DNA of 5,209 bases from Geminicoccaceae bacterium (GTDB taxonomy: Bacteria; Pseudomonadota; Alphaproteobacteria; Geminicoccales; Geminicoccaceae): positions 1,928 through 7,136 of the forward strand of contig JAGREZ010000527.1 in NCBI GenBank assembly GCA_020446285.1, read 5' to 3'. Every line of letters begins with the position of its first letter. Within the stretch, counting starts at the first letter, position 1. A model generated the notes under the pieces. It made no database searches and was not told where the DNA came from. It worked only from the letters and a program-made list of their open reading frames with translations. Position numbers and translations under genes: made by a program. This document shows, piece by piece, positions 1 through 5,209 of this stretch.

Positions 1-34
1 CGCGATTGTGGCACGGGCAACGCTCTTTCGCACC

Positions 35-59
35 TCTGGTCTTTGGTTATCTGGTCTTT
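35..59 (+). repeat. 10-bp direct repeat upstream of the Pho box
   Basis: TCTGGTCTTT occurs at 35-44 and again, identically, at 50-59, a 15-bp period. The second copy runs directly into the first Pho-box half-site. The repeats share a CTG(G)TC core with PhoB half-sites but their spacing is not the 11 bp expected for tandem PhoB subunits. They could be degenerate extra activator sites, a site for another regulator, or chance. Only the repeat itself is seen; a role is not shown. Confidence 0.4.
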
Positions 60-76
60 TGTCATCAAATTGTCAT
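59..76 (+). promoter_or_regulatory. Pho box (PhoB binding site)
   Basis: Two identical 7-mers TTGTCAT (59-65 and 70-76) are separated by the 4-bp A-rich spacer CAAA, giving the 11-bp period of the classical Pho box (CTGTCAT-N4-CTGTCAT). Only the first base of each half-site departs from the consensus. The site lies about 100 bp upstream of a phosphatase start codon and takes the place of a -35 element, as in PhoB-activated class II promoters. It predicts induction of the downstream gene by phosphorylated PhoB during phosphate starvation. The pattern is seen directly; PhoB binding is inferred from the known motif and the gene it precedes. Confidence 0.9.
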
Positions 77-87
77 TTTTGATCGAA

Positions 88-93
88 TAACAT
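88..93 (+). promoter_or_regulatory. Putative -10 element of the Pho-controlled promoter
   Basis: TAACAT matches the sigma-70 -10 consensus at four of six positions, including the important first T, second A and last T. It begins 11 bp after the Pho box, close to the spacing in E. coli phoA. No good -35 hexamer exists at the matching place, as expected when PhoB recruits the polymerase. Transcription would start near 100, leaving a leader of roughly 75 nt. Confidence 0.55.
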
Positions 94-120
94 CGGACGA
101 TCTGCTACCGCAAAGGTCGG

Positions 121-142
121 GGTGCCGGTCGACACCGGTCCC
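121..142 (+). other. Small hairpin in the phosphatase 5' leader
   Basis: CCGGT (125-129) pairs with ACCGG (134-138) around a CGAC loop. A G-U pair (124/139), one mismatch and two G-C pairs (121-122 with 141-142) extend the stem. It lies within the predicted transcript, about 20 nt before the Shine-Dalgarno sequence. It might stabilise the 5' end of the mRNA. It does not hide the ribosome binding site and there is no sign of a riboswitch. Confidence 0.4.
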
Positions 143-146
143 TGCA

Positions 147-167
147 CAACAACAACAAACGAGGAGG
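147..167 (+). promoter_or_regulatory. CAA-rich leader and strong Shine-Dalgarno that fix the phosphatase start
   Basis: A run of CAA repeats (147-159), expected to be unstructured and to favour ribosome loading, is followed by GAGGAGG (161-167), six bases before the ATG at 174. This fixes the start. The reading frame is open back to an ATG at 6, but that start would place the Pho box and the -10 element inside the coding sequence and bury the signal peptide. Confidence 0.75.
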
Positions 168-173
168 ACATCC

Positions 174-1664
174 ATGAAACGTGCCTTCTGGCTCGCGACG
201 GCATCGCTGTTCGCGGCATCGGCAGGGCAGGCGCAACAGGTCAACCAGAGCGAAAGCGCCTGGTATACCGATGCCCAGGCGGAGATCGAGCGCAAGCTCG
301 CCCGCCAGCCGATCACCGGACGTGCCAAGAACGTCATCCTGTTCGTGGCAGACGGCAACAGCGTCGGCACCAATTACGCCATCCGCCTGTTCGACGGTCA
401 GAAAAAGGGCGGGCTCGGTGACGATAATATCCTGTCCTACGAGAATTTCCCCTATCTGGCGCTGGTCAAGACCTACAATGTGAATGCCCAGACCCCGGAT
501 TCGGCACCAACGGCCTCGGCCATGAATACCGGCGTCAAGAGCAATTTCACCACGATCAATGTCAGCGAAAACGCGGTTGCCGGGGATTGCGCGACTCTCG
601 CCGGCAATGAACTCACGACCTTTGCCGAAGTCGTTTCAGCAAAGGACAAGTCGGTGGGCATCGTCACCACGACGCGGATGACCCACGCGACGCCGGCGGC
701 GGTGTATTCGAAGACGGTCCACCGGGACTGGGAAGACAATACCGGCCTTCCCGAGGGCTGCGAACAGCTCGATATCGCCGCACAGTTCGCCGACGCGATG
801 AAGTCGGGCATGATCGACCTCGCCCTTGGCGGCGGTCGCCGGCACTTCCTCCCGGAAAGCGTCACCGACGACGAGGGCAAGACCGGCAAGCGCACCGATG
901 ATCGCAACATCGTCCAGGAACTGCTCGACGGCGGCGCTCAATATGCCTGGAACGACGAGACCTTCGGCCAGCTCGATCCCGCCGGGGGGCCGATCCTCGG
1001 CCTGTTCGAATCCTCGCACATGCTCTACGAACATGACCGCACCGGCGAGCCCTCGCTCGCGGAAATGACGGAATTCGCGATCAACACCCTCTCCGCCAAT
1101 GAAAACGGCTATTATCTGGAGGTTGAGGCCGGACGCGTCGACCATGCCAATCACGATGGCAACCTGCATCGTGTCCTGACCGATGGCATCGCCTTCGCCG
1201 ATGCGATCGCCAAGGCCGACGAGCTGACCGATGATGAGGATACGCTGATCCTCGTTACCGCCGACCACGCCCACACGCTCACCTTCAACGGCTATTGCGG
1301 GCGCGGATCACCGGTCACCGGCCTCTGCTACAAGGTCGACGATCACAACAAAAAACATCTCGACGAGCCCAATCTCGCCTCGGATGGCAAGCCCTACACG
1401 GTCGCCGGTTATCTGAACGGCGCCGGTTCGATTCTCGTCGCACAGGCCGACGGAAACTATTTCGGGACCCGCCCAACGGTGACCCAGGAGCAGGCGACAG
1501 ATCCAGATTATCTGCAACAGGCACTCATCCCGATGTCATCGGAAACCCATTCGGGTACCGACGTGGCGCTGTACGGAAAGGGTCCATGGGCACATCTTGT
1601 CGATGGGACCGTCGAACAGAACTATATCTTCCATATCATGCTCCACGCCGTGAACGCGGAGTAG
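174..1664 (+). CDS. phoA: Secreted alkaline phosphatase, PhoA superfamily
   Basis: The 496-residue product should hydrolyse phosphate monoesters in the periplasm, or outside the cell, through a phosphoserine intermediate and thereby supply phosphate. It starts with a Sec signal peptide: MKR, a hydrophobic stretch over residues 4-17, and a likely cut after A20 (GQA|QQ). By comparison with E. coli PhoA, the catalytic set is present: D60, nucleophile S110 in the PDSAPTASA motif, R184 as phosphate-binding arginine, E318, D323 and H327 in VEAGRVDHANH, D364-H365 in TADHAH, and H459 in ETHSG. Histidines H171 and H324 stand where E. coli has D153 and K328, as in many other alkaline phosphatases. The usual DGMG is DGNS (60-63). 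Cysteines at 139, 196, 375 and 385 could form two disulfides. A Pho box precedes the gene and a hairpin follows it. The family assignment is secure; substrate preference is not determined. Confidence 0.95.
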   Translation: MKRAFWLATASLFAASAGQAQQVNQSESAWYTDAQAEIERKLARQPITGRAKNVILFVADGNSVGTNYAIRLFDGQKKGGLGDDNILSYENFPYLALVKTYNVNAQTPDSAPTASAMNTGVKSNFTTINVSENAVAGDCATLAGNELTTFAEVVSAKDKSVGIVTTTRMTHATPAAVYSKTVHRDWEDNTGLPEGCEQLDIAAQFADAMKSGMIDLALGGGRRHFLPESVTDDEGKTGKRTDDRNIVQELLDGGAQYAWNDETFGQLDPAGGPILGLFESSHMLYEHDRTGEPSLAEMTEFAINTLSANENGYYLEVEAGRVDHANHDGNLHRVLTDGIAFADAIAKADELTDDEDTLILVTADHAHTLTFNGYCGRGSPVTGLCYKVDDHNKKHLDEPNLASDGKPYTVAGYLNGAGSILVAQADGNYFGTRPTVTQEQATDPDYLQQALIPMSSETHSGTDVALYGKGPWAHLVDGTVEQNYIFHIMLHAVNAE

Positions 1665-1671
1665 GCGATTG

Positions 1672-1719
1672 ACCGACCGCTCCCGGAAGGGGCAACCTCC
1701 CCTTCCGGGAGCGGTCGGT
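1672..1719 (+). terminator. Perfect 21-bp hairpin after the phosphatase gene
   Basis: The arms 1672-1692 and 1699-1719 are exact reverse complements around a six-base loop (CAACCT), and the stem is very GC-rich. It starts seven bases after the stop codon. The run of T expected of an intrinsic terminator is poor: GGTTCGTTC follows the stem, with no T tract. It could terminate inefficiently, act with Rho, or protect the mRNA 3' end, leaving some read-through into the genes that follow. The reverse orientation also lacks a T tract, so it is not a clear bidirectional terminator. Confidence 0.7.
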
Positions 1720-1756
1720 TCGTTCGGCAATCGGTTCGACAGGGACAGGTGCAGGG

Positions 1757-2182
1757 ATGAAACGGCGAACATTGCTGGCGACAGGCATTTCGGTTTCCGT
1801 CGCCGGCCTGGCGACCTCGCCCCATGCCGAAGGGGTGAGACTGCGCGAGCTCTATCGCAAGGATCGGTCGTTTTCCGATCTCGCGCTTTCCGCCGATGGC
1901 GAGCGCTTTTCGGTCTGGGGATTCATGGCTCCGCCGCTCAAGGCCGATTCCGTTTTCTTCGTGCTCACCAACCGGCCGATGGCGGTGTGTCCGTTCTGCG
2001 AGCCCGGAATGCCATGGCCGGATGACATTCTGGCCGTCTATGCCAAGCGCGTCGTCGATGTCGTGCCCTTCAATGTCCCCATCGTCGTCACGGGTGTGCT
2101 CGAGCTCGGCGACGAAGTCGATCCGGAGCTCGGTTTCTATTCCAAGGTCCGGCTCGTCGATGCGACCTTCAGCAGGGTCTGA
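1757..2182 (+). CDS. Small exported CPFC-motif protein, possibly DUF3299-like
   Basis: The 141-residue product has an N-terminal export signal (MKRRTLLATG, hydrophobic to about residue 20). The RR-x-LL pattern at residues 3-7 is compatible with the Tat pathway but short of a full Tat motif; the likely cut is near A24. The mature part has GFMAPPLK (55-62), FFVLTNRP (67-74), a cysteine pair C78-P-F-C81, and a C-terminal stretch of beta-like segments (VPIVVTGVLELG, then GFYSKVRLVDA). This order resembles DUF3299 proteins such as P. aeruginosa PA4066, in which a cysteine-histidine motif sits at a similar place; here it would be replaced by CxxC. The cysteines could bind metal or be redox active. 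An AGG at 1747-1749 gives a ribosome binding site 7 bp before the ATG. The gene overlaps the ATPase gene by 23 bp, so a role with that transporter is likely. The coding call is firm, the family weak. Confidence 0.8.
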   Translation: MKRRTLLATGISVSVAGLATSPHAEGVRLRELYRKDRSFSDLALSADGERFSVWGFMAPPLKADSVFFVLTNRPMAVCPFCEPGMPWPDDILAVYAKRVVDVVPFNVPIVVTGVLELGDEVDPELGFYSKVRLVDATFSRV

Positions 2183-2876
2183 TCCGGCGGATCCGGCGGC
2201 CCCGGACCTTCTGGTCGAGGGGCTGCGGGTGATGGCCGATGCCCGCCGCTGCCTTCTTCTCGTCGAACGCCTGTTCGTGCCGGCCGGACAGTCGGTGGCG
2301 GTGCGTGGTGCCTCGGGCGCGGGCAAGTCGACCTTCCTTCATGCGCTTTGCGGACTCGTCCGGCCGCAGGCTGGCACCGTGCGCTGGGGCGAGCACAACA
2401 TGGCGTCCTTCAGCGCCGCCGGGAGCGCCGCTTTCCGACGGCGGCATGTCGGGCTGATCTTTCAGGATTATCATCTGTTCGAAGAACTGTCGGCGCTCGG
2501 CAATGCCGGCCTTGCCGCGAGCTTCGCACCCCCGGCGGACCGGGAACACATTCGCCGGGGTGCCGGCCAATGGCTCGACCGGCTCGGTCTCGGCAATACG
2601 GGCGGGCGGAGCGTCGCGAGCTTTTCCGGCGGCGAGCGCCAGCGGATCGCGGTCGCGCGAGCCCTCGCCGGCGATCCGCCGATCGTTCTCGCCGACGAGC
2701 CGACCGCCAGTCTCGACCGCGCCGCCGCCGATGCTCTCGCCGACGATCTCGCCGGACTGGGCCGGTCGGGCAAGCGCACGCTGATCGCCGTTACCCATGA
2801 CGCGGCGCTGGCCAGCCTGCTGGACCGGCAACTCACCATCGTCGACGGCCGCATCGTGGAAGACAGCGATGGATGA
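2160..2876 (+). CDS. ABC transporter ATP-binding protein, MacB/LolD type
   Basis: The 238-residue cytoplasmic ATPase should power the permease encoded next. All nucleotide-binding motifs are intact: Walker A GASGAGKS (50-57), Q-loop Q102 in IFQDYHLF, signature FSGGERQR (155-162), Walker B IVLADE (175-180) with catalytic E180, D-loop SLD (184-186) and switch H213. Size and motif spelling (SGGERQR, DEPTASLD, VTHD) fit the LolD/MacB/FtsE branch. The chosen ATG at 2160 overlaps the previous gene by 23 bp and has only a weak AAGG 12 bp upstream. It is the sensible in-frame start before the first beta strand (LLVEGLRV, 17-24); GTG 2229 and ATG 2232 would remove that strand. The first 15 residues contain DPADPAAP, encoded by a 9-bp tandem repeat. 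The stop overlaps the permease start as ATGA. Confidence 0.93.
   Translation: MRPSAGSDPADPAAPDLLVEGLRVMADARRCLLLVERLFVPAGQSVAVRGASGAGKSTFLHALCGLVRPQAGTVRWGEHNMASFSAAGSAAFRRRHVGLIFQDYHLFEELSALGNAGLAASFAPPADREHIRRGAGQWLDRLGLGNTGGRSVASFSGGERQRIAVARALAGDPPIVLADEPTASLDRAAADALADDLAGLGRSGKRTLIAVTHDAALASLLDRQLTIVDGRIVEDSDG
2181..2198 (+). repeat. Two tandem copies of a 9-bp unit at a gene junction
   Basis: GATCCGGCG is repeated twice without a gap (2181-2189, 2190-2198), starting within the stop codon of the CPFC protein gene and encoding the DPADPA part of the ATPase N-terminus. It probably arose by a slippage duplication. The frame is kept, so it only lengthens a flexible tail. Confidence 0.6.
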
Positions 2877-4192
2877 CAAGCGGCATGGCTGATTTCTGGG
2901 CATCGCTGTCGCCGACCATGCAGGATGCGCTCGCCGCCCTCGCCCTCATCCTTCCGGCACTCGTCACAGGTGTCGCGGTGCGCTTCCGGCTGGCCCCCGA
3001 CACGCTCGTTCGCGCCATGCTGCGCCGGTTTTGCTGGATGAACGTCCTGTTCATCCTGCTCATCGCGGTCGCTGTCGGCATCGGTGTCGGTCTGGTGGCG
3101 CAGGAACGCGGGCTGCGGCAGGGTTCGGCGCGGGCGGCGGAGAAGTTCGATCTGATCGTTGCCGCACCGGGCAGCGAGCTCACCGTGATGCTGGCCGCCG
3201 TCTACCTTCAGCCTTCCGACATGGCATTGCTCGATGGCGCACGCTATCGCGAGATCGCCACGGCGGAGGGCGTCGAGCTGGCCGCACCCATCGCCTTCGG
3301 CGACAGTCACGACGGCGCGCCCGTGGTCGGAACGACGGCCGATTTCGTCACCCACCTTGCCGGCGAGCTGGCCGATGGCAGGGTCTTCCGGAGTCATGAC
3401 GAGGCCGTCGCCGGAGCCTTTGCGCCGGTGGCCATGGGCGAAAGCTTCACCCCGGCGCATGGTCACGACGAAGCTGCCGGGGAGACGTTGCATGACGGCT
3501 TCGGCTATCGTGTCACCGGACGGATGGCGCCGACCGGCAGCCCCTGGGATCGCGCCATTCTGGTGCCGGTCGAGGGAATCTGGGAGGTCCACGGCCTCGG
3601 TAGCGGACATCCGGATGGCGAGGACCGGATCGGCCCGCCCTTCGATCCGGAGCTGATGCCGGGCACACCGGCGGTGCTGGTCCGGGCGACAGAGCTCTGG
3701 GGCAATTACGCGCTGCGCTCCCGTTTCACCCGCGATGACATGATGGCGTTCTTTCCGGGCACGGTGCTGGCGCAACTGCACGGGCTGATGGCAGAGCTGC
3801 GAAGCGCGATGTCGATGCTCGCCTTCCTGACCCAGATCCTCGTGACACTCTCGGTTCTGGCCGGCCTCCTGATGCTGGTGCGGCTCATTGCCCGCAGTCT
3901 TGCCCTGCTGCGGGCGATCGGCGCGCCACAGCGTTTCGTCTTCGCCGTCGTCTGGAGCTATTCGGCGAGCCTGATCGTCACCGGTTCCGTCCTCGGCCTG
4001 GCATCCGGCTGGCTGGCGGCACGGCTCTTGTCCGCGATCATCACCCGCCGTACCGAAGTCCTCGTGACGGCACAACCCGGCTGGCACGAACTCCATCTGG
4101 TTCTGGGCTTCATCAGCCTGACCCTGATCCTCGCACTGCTGCCGGCGATCGCCGCGACGAGGCGGACGCTCCTCTCCGACCTTCGCCCATAA
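2873..4192 (+). CDS. ABC transporter permease, FtsX/LolE-MacB family
   Basis: The 439-residue inner-membrane protein is the partner of the ATPase. Hydrophobic segments lie at about 18-36, 57-76, 316-338, 356-380 and 405-427. The last four match the 1+3 topology of FtsX-type permeases, with a large periplasmic domain at about 77-315; the first is extra and would put the N-terminus outside. Motifs in the periplasmic domain, KFDLIVAAPGS (91-101), VYLQPS (110-115), AFGDSHDGAPVVGT (141-154), AHGH (195-198) and PTGSPWDRAILVPVEGIWEVHG (two adjoining pieces over 220-241), resemble the permeases of the zinc-linked PA4065/Zrg type rather than lipoprotein-releasing LolC/E. H145, H196, H198 and H207 could contribute to a metal site. 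The start overlaps the ATPase stop by 4 bp, implying translational coupling; M5 at 2885 is an alternative start. Substrate and direction of transport are not shown by sequence. Confidence 0.9.
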   Translation: MTSGMADFWASLSPTMQDALAALALILPALVTGVAVRFRLAPDTLVRAMLRRFCWMNVLFILLIAVAVGIGVGLVAQERGLRQGSARAAEKFDLIVAAPGSELTVMLAAVYLQPSDMALLDGARYREIATAEGVELAAPIAFGDSHDGAPVVGTTADFVTHLAGELADGRVFRSHDEAVAGAFAPVAMGESFTPAHGHDEAAGETLHDGFGYRVTGRMAPTGSPWDRAILVPVEGIWEVHGLGSGHPDGEDRIGPPFDPELMPGTPAVLVRATELWGNYALRSRFTRDDMMAFFPGTVLAQLHGLMAELRSAMSMLAFLTQILVTLSVLAGLLMLVRLIARSLALLRAIGAPQRFVFAVVWSYSASLIVTGSVLGLASGWLAARLLSAIITRRTEVLVTAQPGWHELHLVLGFISLTLILALLPAIAATRRTLLSDLRP

Positions 4193-4208
4193 CCGTGTGT
4201 TGAAGAAA

Positions 4209-4231
4209 TGCCCGCGTCGCTTCGCCGGGCA
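4209..4231 (+). terminator. Weak hairpin after the ABC cluster
   Basis: TGCCC (4209-4213) pairs with GGGCA (4227-4231), and GCG (4214-4216) with CGC (4223-4225), leaving one bulged C. It lies 17 bp after the permease stop. No T tract follows (ATCCTCTCG). It is a possible Rho-assisted or inefficient end of transcription and could also be chance in GC-rich DNA. Confidence 0.3.
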
Positions 4232-4304
4232 ATCCTCTCGTCACCCCCACAGCGGGCGCGGCGCCGTTCATACCCGCCGGGAAAGGCTATCAGGACGCCT
4301 TTTC

Positions 4305-4328
4305 GACGATCGCGGGTTCCCGATCGTC
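4305..4328. repeat. Perfect 8-bp inverted repeat upstream of the EamA gene
   Basis: GACGATCG (4305-4312) and CGATCGTC (4321-4328) are exact reverse complements with 8 bp between, so the half-site centres are 16 bp apart. This could be an operator for a dimeric regulator of the downstream permease. An overlapping small hairpin, CGGG-TT-CCCG (4313-4322), competes with it, so an RNA role is also possible. The regulator is unknown. Confidence 0.45.
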
Positions 4329-4389
4329 ATCCGGCCACTTACCCGTTGGCGCAACTGTGGTTATGCTCCGCCTCTGTTTGCAGTTCGGG

Positions 4390-5209
4390 ATGGAGTCGTT
4401 CGCGGTGTGGTTGACAGGGTCGGCATTGGGAATCGCGATGATGCTGGCCGTGCAGATCATCATGCCGGTCAACGATGCGCTCGCCAAATATCTGTCGGGC
4501 CTCTTGCCGGTGCTGCAGATCGCCTGGGCGCGGTTCTTCTTCAACGCATTCTTCATCATCCCCTGGGCATACTGGCGCACGCGGGGCCACGGGCTCACGG
4601 TCAGCGATCCCCTGCTGCAGGTCACCCGCGGCATCGTCATCGTCGTCGCCAATATCTGCTTTGTCACCGGCGTCCGCTACATTCCGCTCGCCGACGCGCT
4701 GGCGATCGTCTTCATTTCGCCCATCGTCGTCACCGCCCTTTCGGCGCGCTATCTCGGTGAGCACATCTCCCCTGCCCACTGGATCGCGGTGGTCATCGGC
4801 TTTCTCGGCGTGCTCGTCATCATCCGCCCCGGACTGTCCGCCTTCCAGCCGGCGGCACTGCTGCCGCTCATGGCCGGCTTCCTGTTCTCGATCTATCTGG
4901 TGCTGACCCGCCGGCTCGTGCGCACCTCGTCGCCCGATGCGACGCAGGCGGTGACGACCATGATCGGCGCGGTCCTCCTGAGCCTTGCGGTGCCGTTCGT
5001 GTGGGAAACGATGTCAACGGAAATCCTGCTGCTGATGCTCGCCATCGGCGCGCTCTCCGGTGTCGGGCACATCCTCATGACGAGCGCCCACGTCCATGCG
5101 CAAGCCTCGACGCTCGCGCCCCTGACCTACATCGCCCTGATCGTGGCGACGATCCTCGGCTACCTCCTGTTCGGCGACCTGCCCGACCGCTGGACGGTCA
5201 GCGGTGCCG
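4390..5209 (+). CDS. EamA/DMT-superfamily permease, 3' end cut by the window
   Basis: The 273 residues visible form two repeats of the EamA fold, each normally with five membrane helices. Helices lie at about 8-27, 42-62, 76-95, 99-119, 128-147, 155-173, 183-204, 212-230 and 242-261; the tenth is beyond the window, and some 20-40 residues are probably missing. Typical features are NDALAKYLS at the end of helix 1, VFISPIVVTALSARYLGE in helix 4, the HWIAVVIGFLGVLVIIRPG end of repeat 1, and APLTYIALIVATILGYLLFGD in repeat 2. Such proteins export or exchange small metabolites, but sequence gives no substrate. The start is uncertain: ATG 4390 is chosen because it leaves a short N-terminus before helix 1; ATG 4363 and ATG 4438 (preceded by GGGAA at 4428) are alternatives. 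Nothing ties it functionally to the ABC cluster. Confidence 0.88.
   Translation, partial: MESFAVWLTGSALGIAMMLAVQIIMPVNDALAKYLSGLLPVLQIAWARFFFNAFFIIPWAYWRTRGHGLTVSDPLLQVTRGIVIVVANICFVTGVRYIPLADALAIVFISPIVVTALSARYLGEHISPAHWIAVVIGFLGVLVIIRPGLSAFQPAALLPLMAGFLFSIYLVLTRRLVRTSSPDATQAVTTMIGAVLLSLAVPFVWETMSTEILLLMLAIGALSGVGHILMTSAHVHAQASTLAPLTYIALIVATILGYLLFGDLPDRWTVSGA

Larger units (their letters stand above)
4193..4389. other. Intergenic region between the ABC cluster and the EamA gene
   Basis: No gene is supported here on either strand. It holds a weak hairpin near its left end and an 8-bp inverted repeat in the middle. A marginal promoter can be drawn for the downstream gene: TTACCC (4339-4344), a 17-bp spacer, and TATGCT (4362-4367), matching consensus at three and four of six positions. 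That would start transcription about 15 nt before the chosen ATG at 4390. The promoter is too weak to list separately. Confidence 0.6.

Noticed and set aside
6..173. Upstream extension of the phosphatase reading frame to an ATG at 6
   Set aside because: It would bury the Pho box, the -10 element, the Shine-Dalgarno sequence and the signal peptide within coding sequence.
636..1274. Antisense open frame (212 codons) inside the phosphatase gene
   Set aside because: It mirrors the phosphatase codons; the sense strand carries all catalytic motifs.
1672..1719. Hairpin as a transposon end or attachment site
   Set aside because: Arms are immediately adjacent with a six-base loop, no second copy is seen in the window, and no transposase or integrase is present. 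A transcript 3'-end structure is simpler.
1896..2159. Upstream extension of the ATPase reading frame to an ATG at 1896
   Set aside because: The extra residues are a serine/arginine/proline-rich out-of-frame reading of the CPFC gene and are not part of any ABC ATPase domain.
1622..2326. Antisense open frame (234 codons) over the CPFC protein gene
   Set aside because: It reads through the perfect hairpin and the CPFC gene in reverse, shows no recognisable domain, and has arginine-rich low-complexity composition.
2471..4096. Long antisense open frame (541 codons) across the ATPase and permease genes
   Set aside because: Its translation is rich in R, G, H, Q and D without hydrophobic core or motif, and it opposes two genes with intact family motifs. 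Long antisense frames are usual in high-GC DNA.
4197..4760. Open frame of 187 codons in another + frame over the gap and EamA gene
   Set aside because: Arginine-rich product without motifs; the EamA frame gives hydrophobic helices typical of the family.
1..5209. CRISPR array, tRNA or rRNA genes, toxin-antitoxin pairs, phage genes
   Set aside because: No regularly spaced repeats, tRNA or rRNA-like sequence, or small gene pair was seen on reading both strands.

Overview
This window is high-GC DNA, strongly biased to G or C at third codon positions, and all five supported genes lie on the + strand. Gene content points to a Gram-negative alphaproteobacterium, perhaps Hyphomicrobiales or Rhodobacterales-like: a PhoA-type phosphatase with a secretion signal behind a Pho box, a MacB/FtsX-type ABC system and an EamA permease. 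The taxonomic placement is inferred from composition and gene style, not from any marker gene.

Layout. Positions 1-173 hold a regulatory region with a near-consensus Pho box (59-76), a suitably spaced -10 element (88-93) and a 5' leader with a small hairpin and a CAA-rich stretch before a strong ribosome binding site. Positions 174-1664 encode a secreted, zinc-dependent alkaline phosphatase of the PhoA superfamily. A perfect 21-bp hairpin (1672-1719) follows the stop codon. Positions 1757-4192 form a tightly packed three-gene cluster with overlapping ends: a small exported protein with a CPFC motif, an ABC ATPase and an FtsX-like permease. A 197-bp gap (4193-4389) contains a perfect 8-bp inverted repeat. 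From 4390 to the window end runs a truncated EamA/DMT-family permease.

How the genes may work together. The phosphatase should be made under phosphate starvation, exported, and loaded with two zinc ions and a third metal in the periplasm. The three-gene ABC cluster resembles, in permease motifs and gene set, the zinc-starvation clusters PA4063-PA4066 of Pseudomonas aeruginosa and zrgABCDE of Vibrio cholerae, although the histidine-rich periplasmic partner of those systems is not in this window. Only 37 bp separate the hairpin from the first ABC-cluster gene and no promoter is evident there, so partial read-through from the Pho promoter is possible. The most interesting hypothesis is that a metal-handling ABC system is linked to a phosphate-starvation metalloenzyme. 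It is an inference from gene order and motifs.
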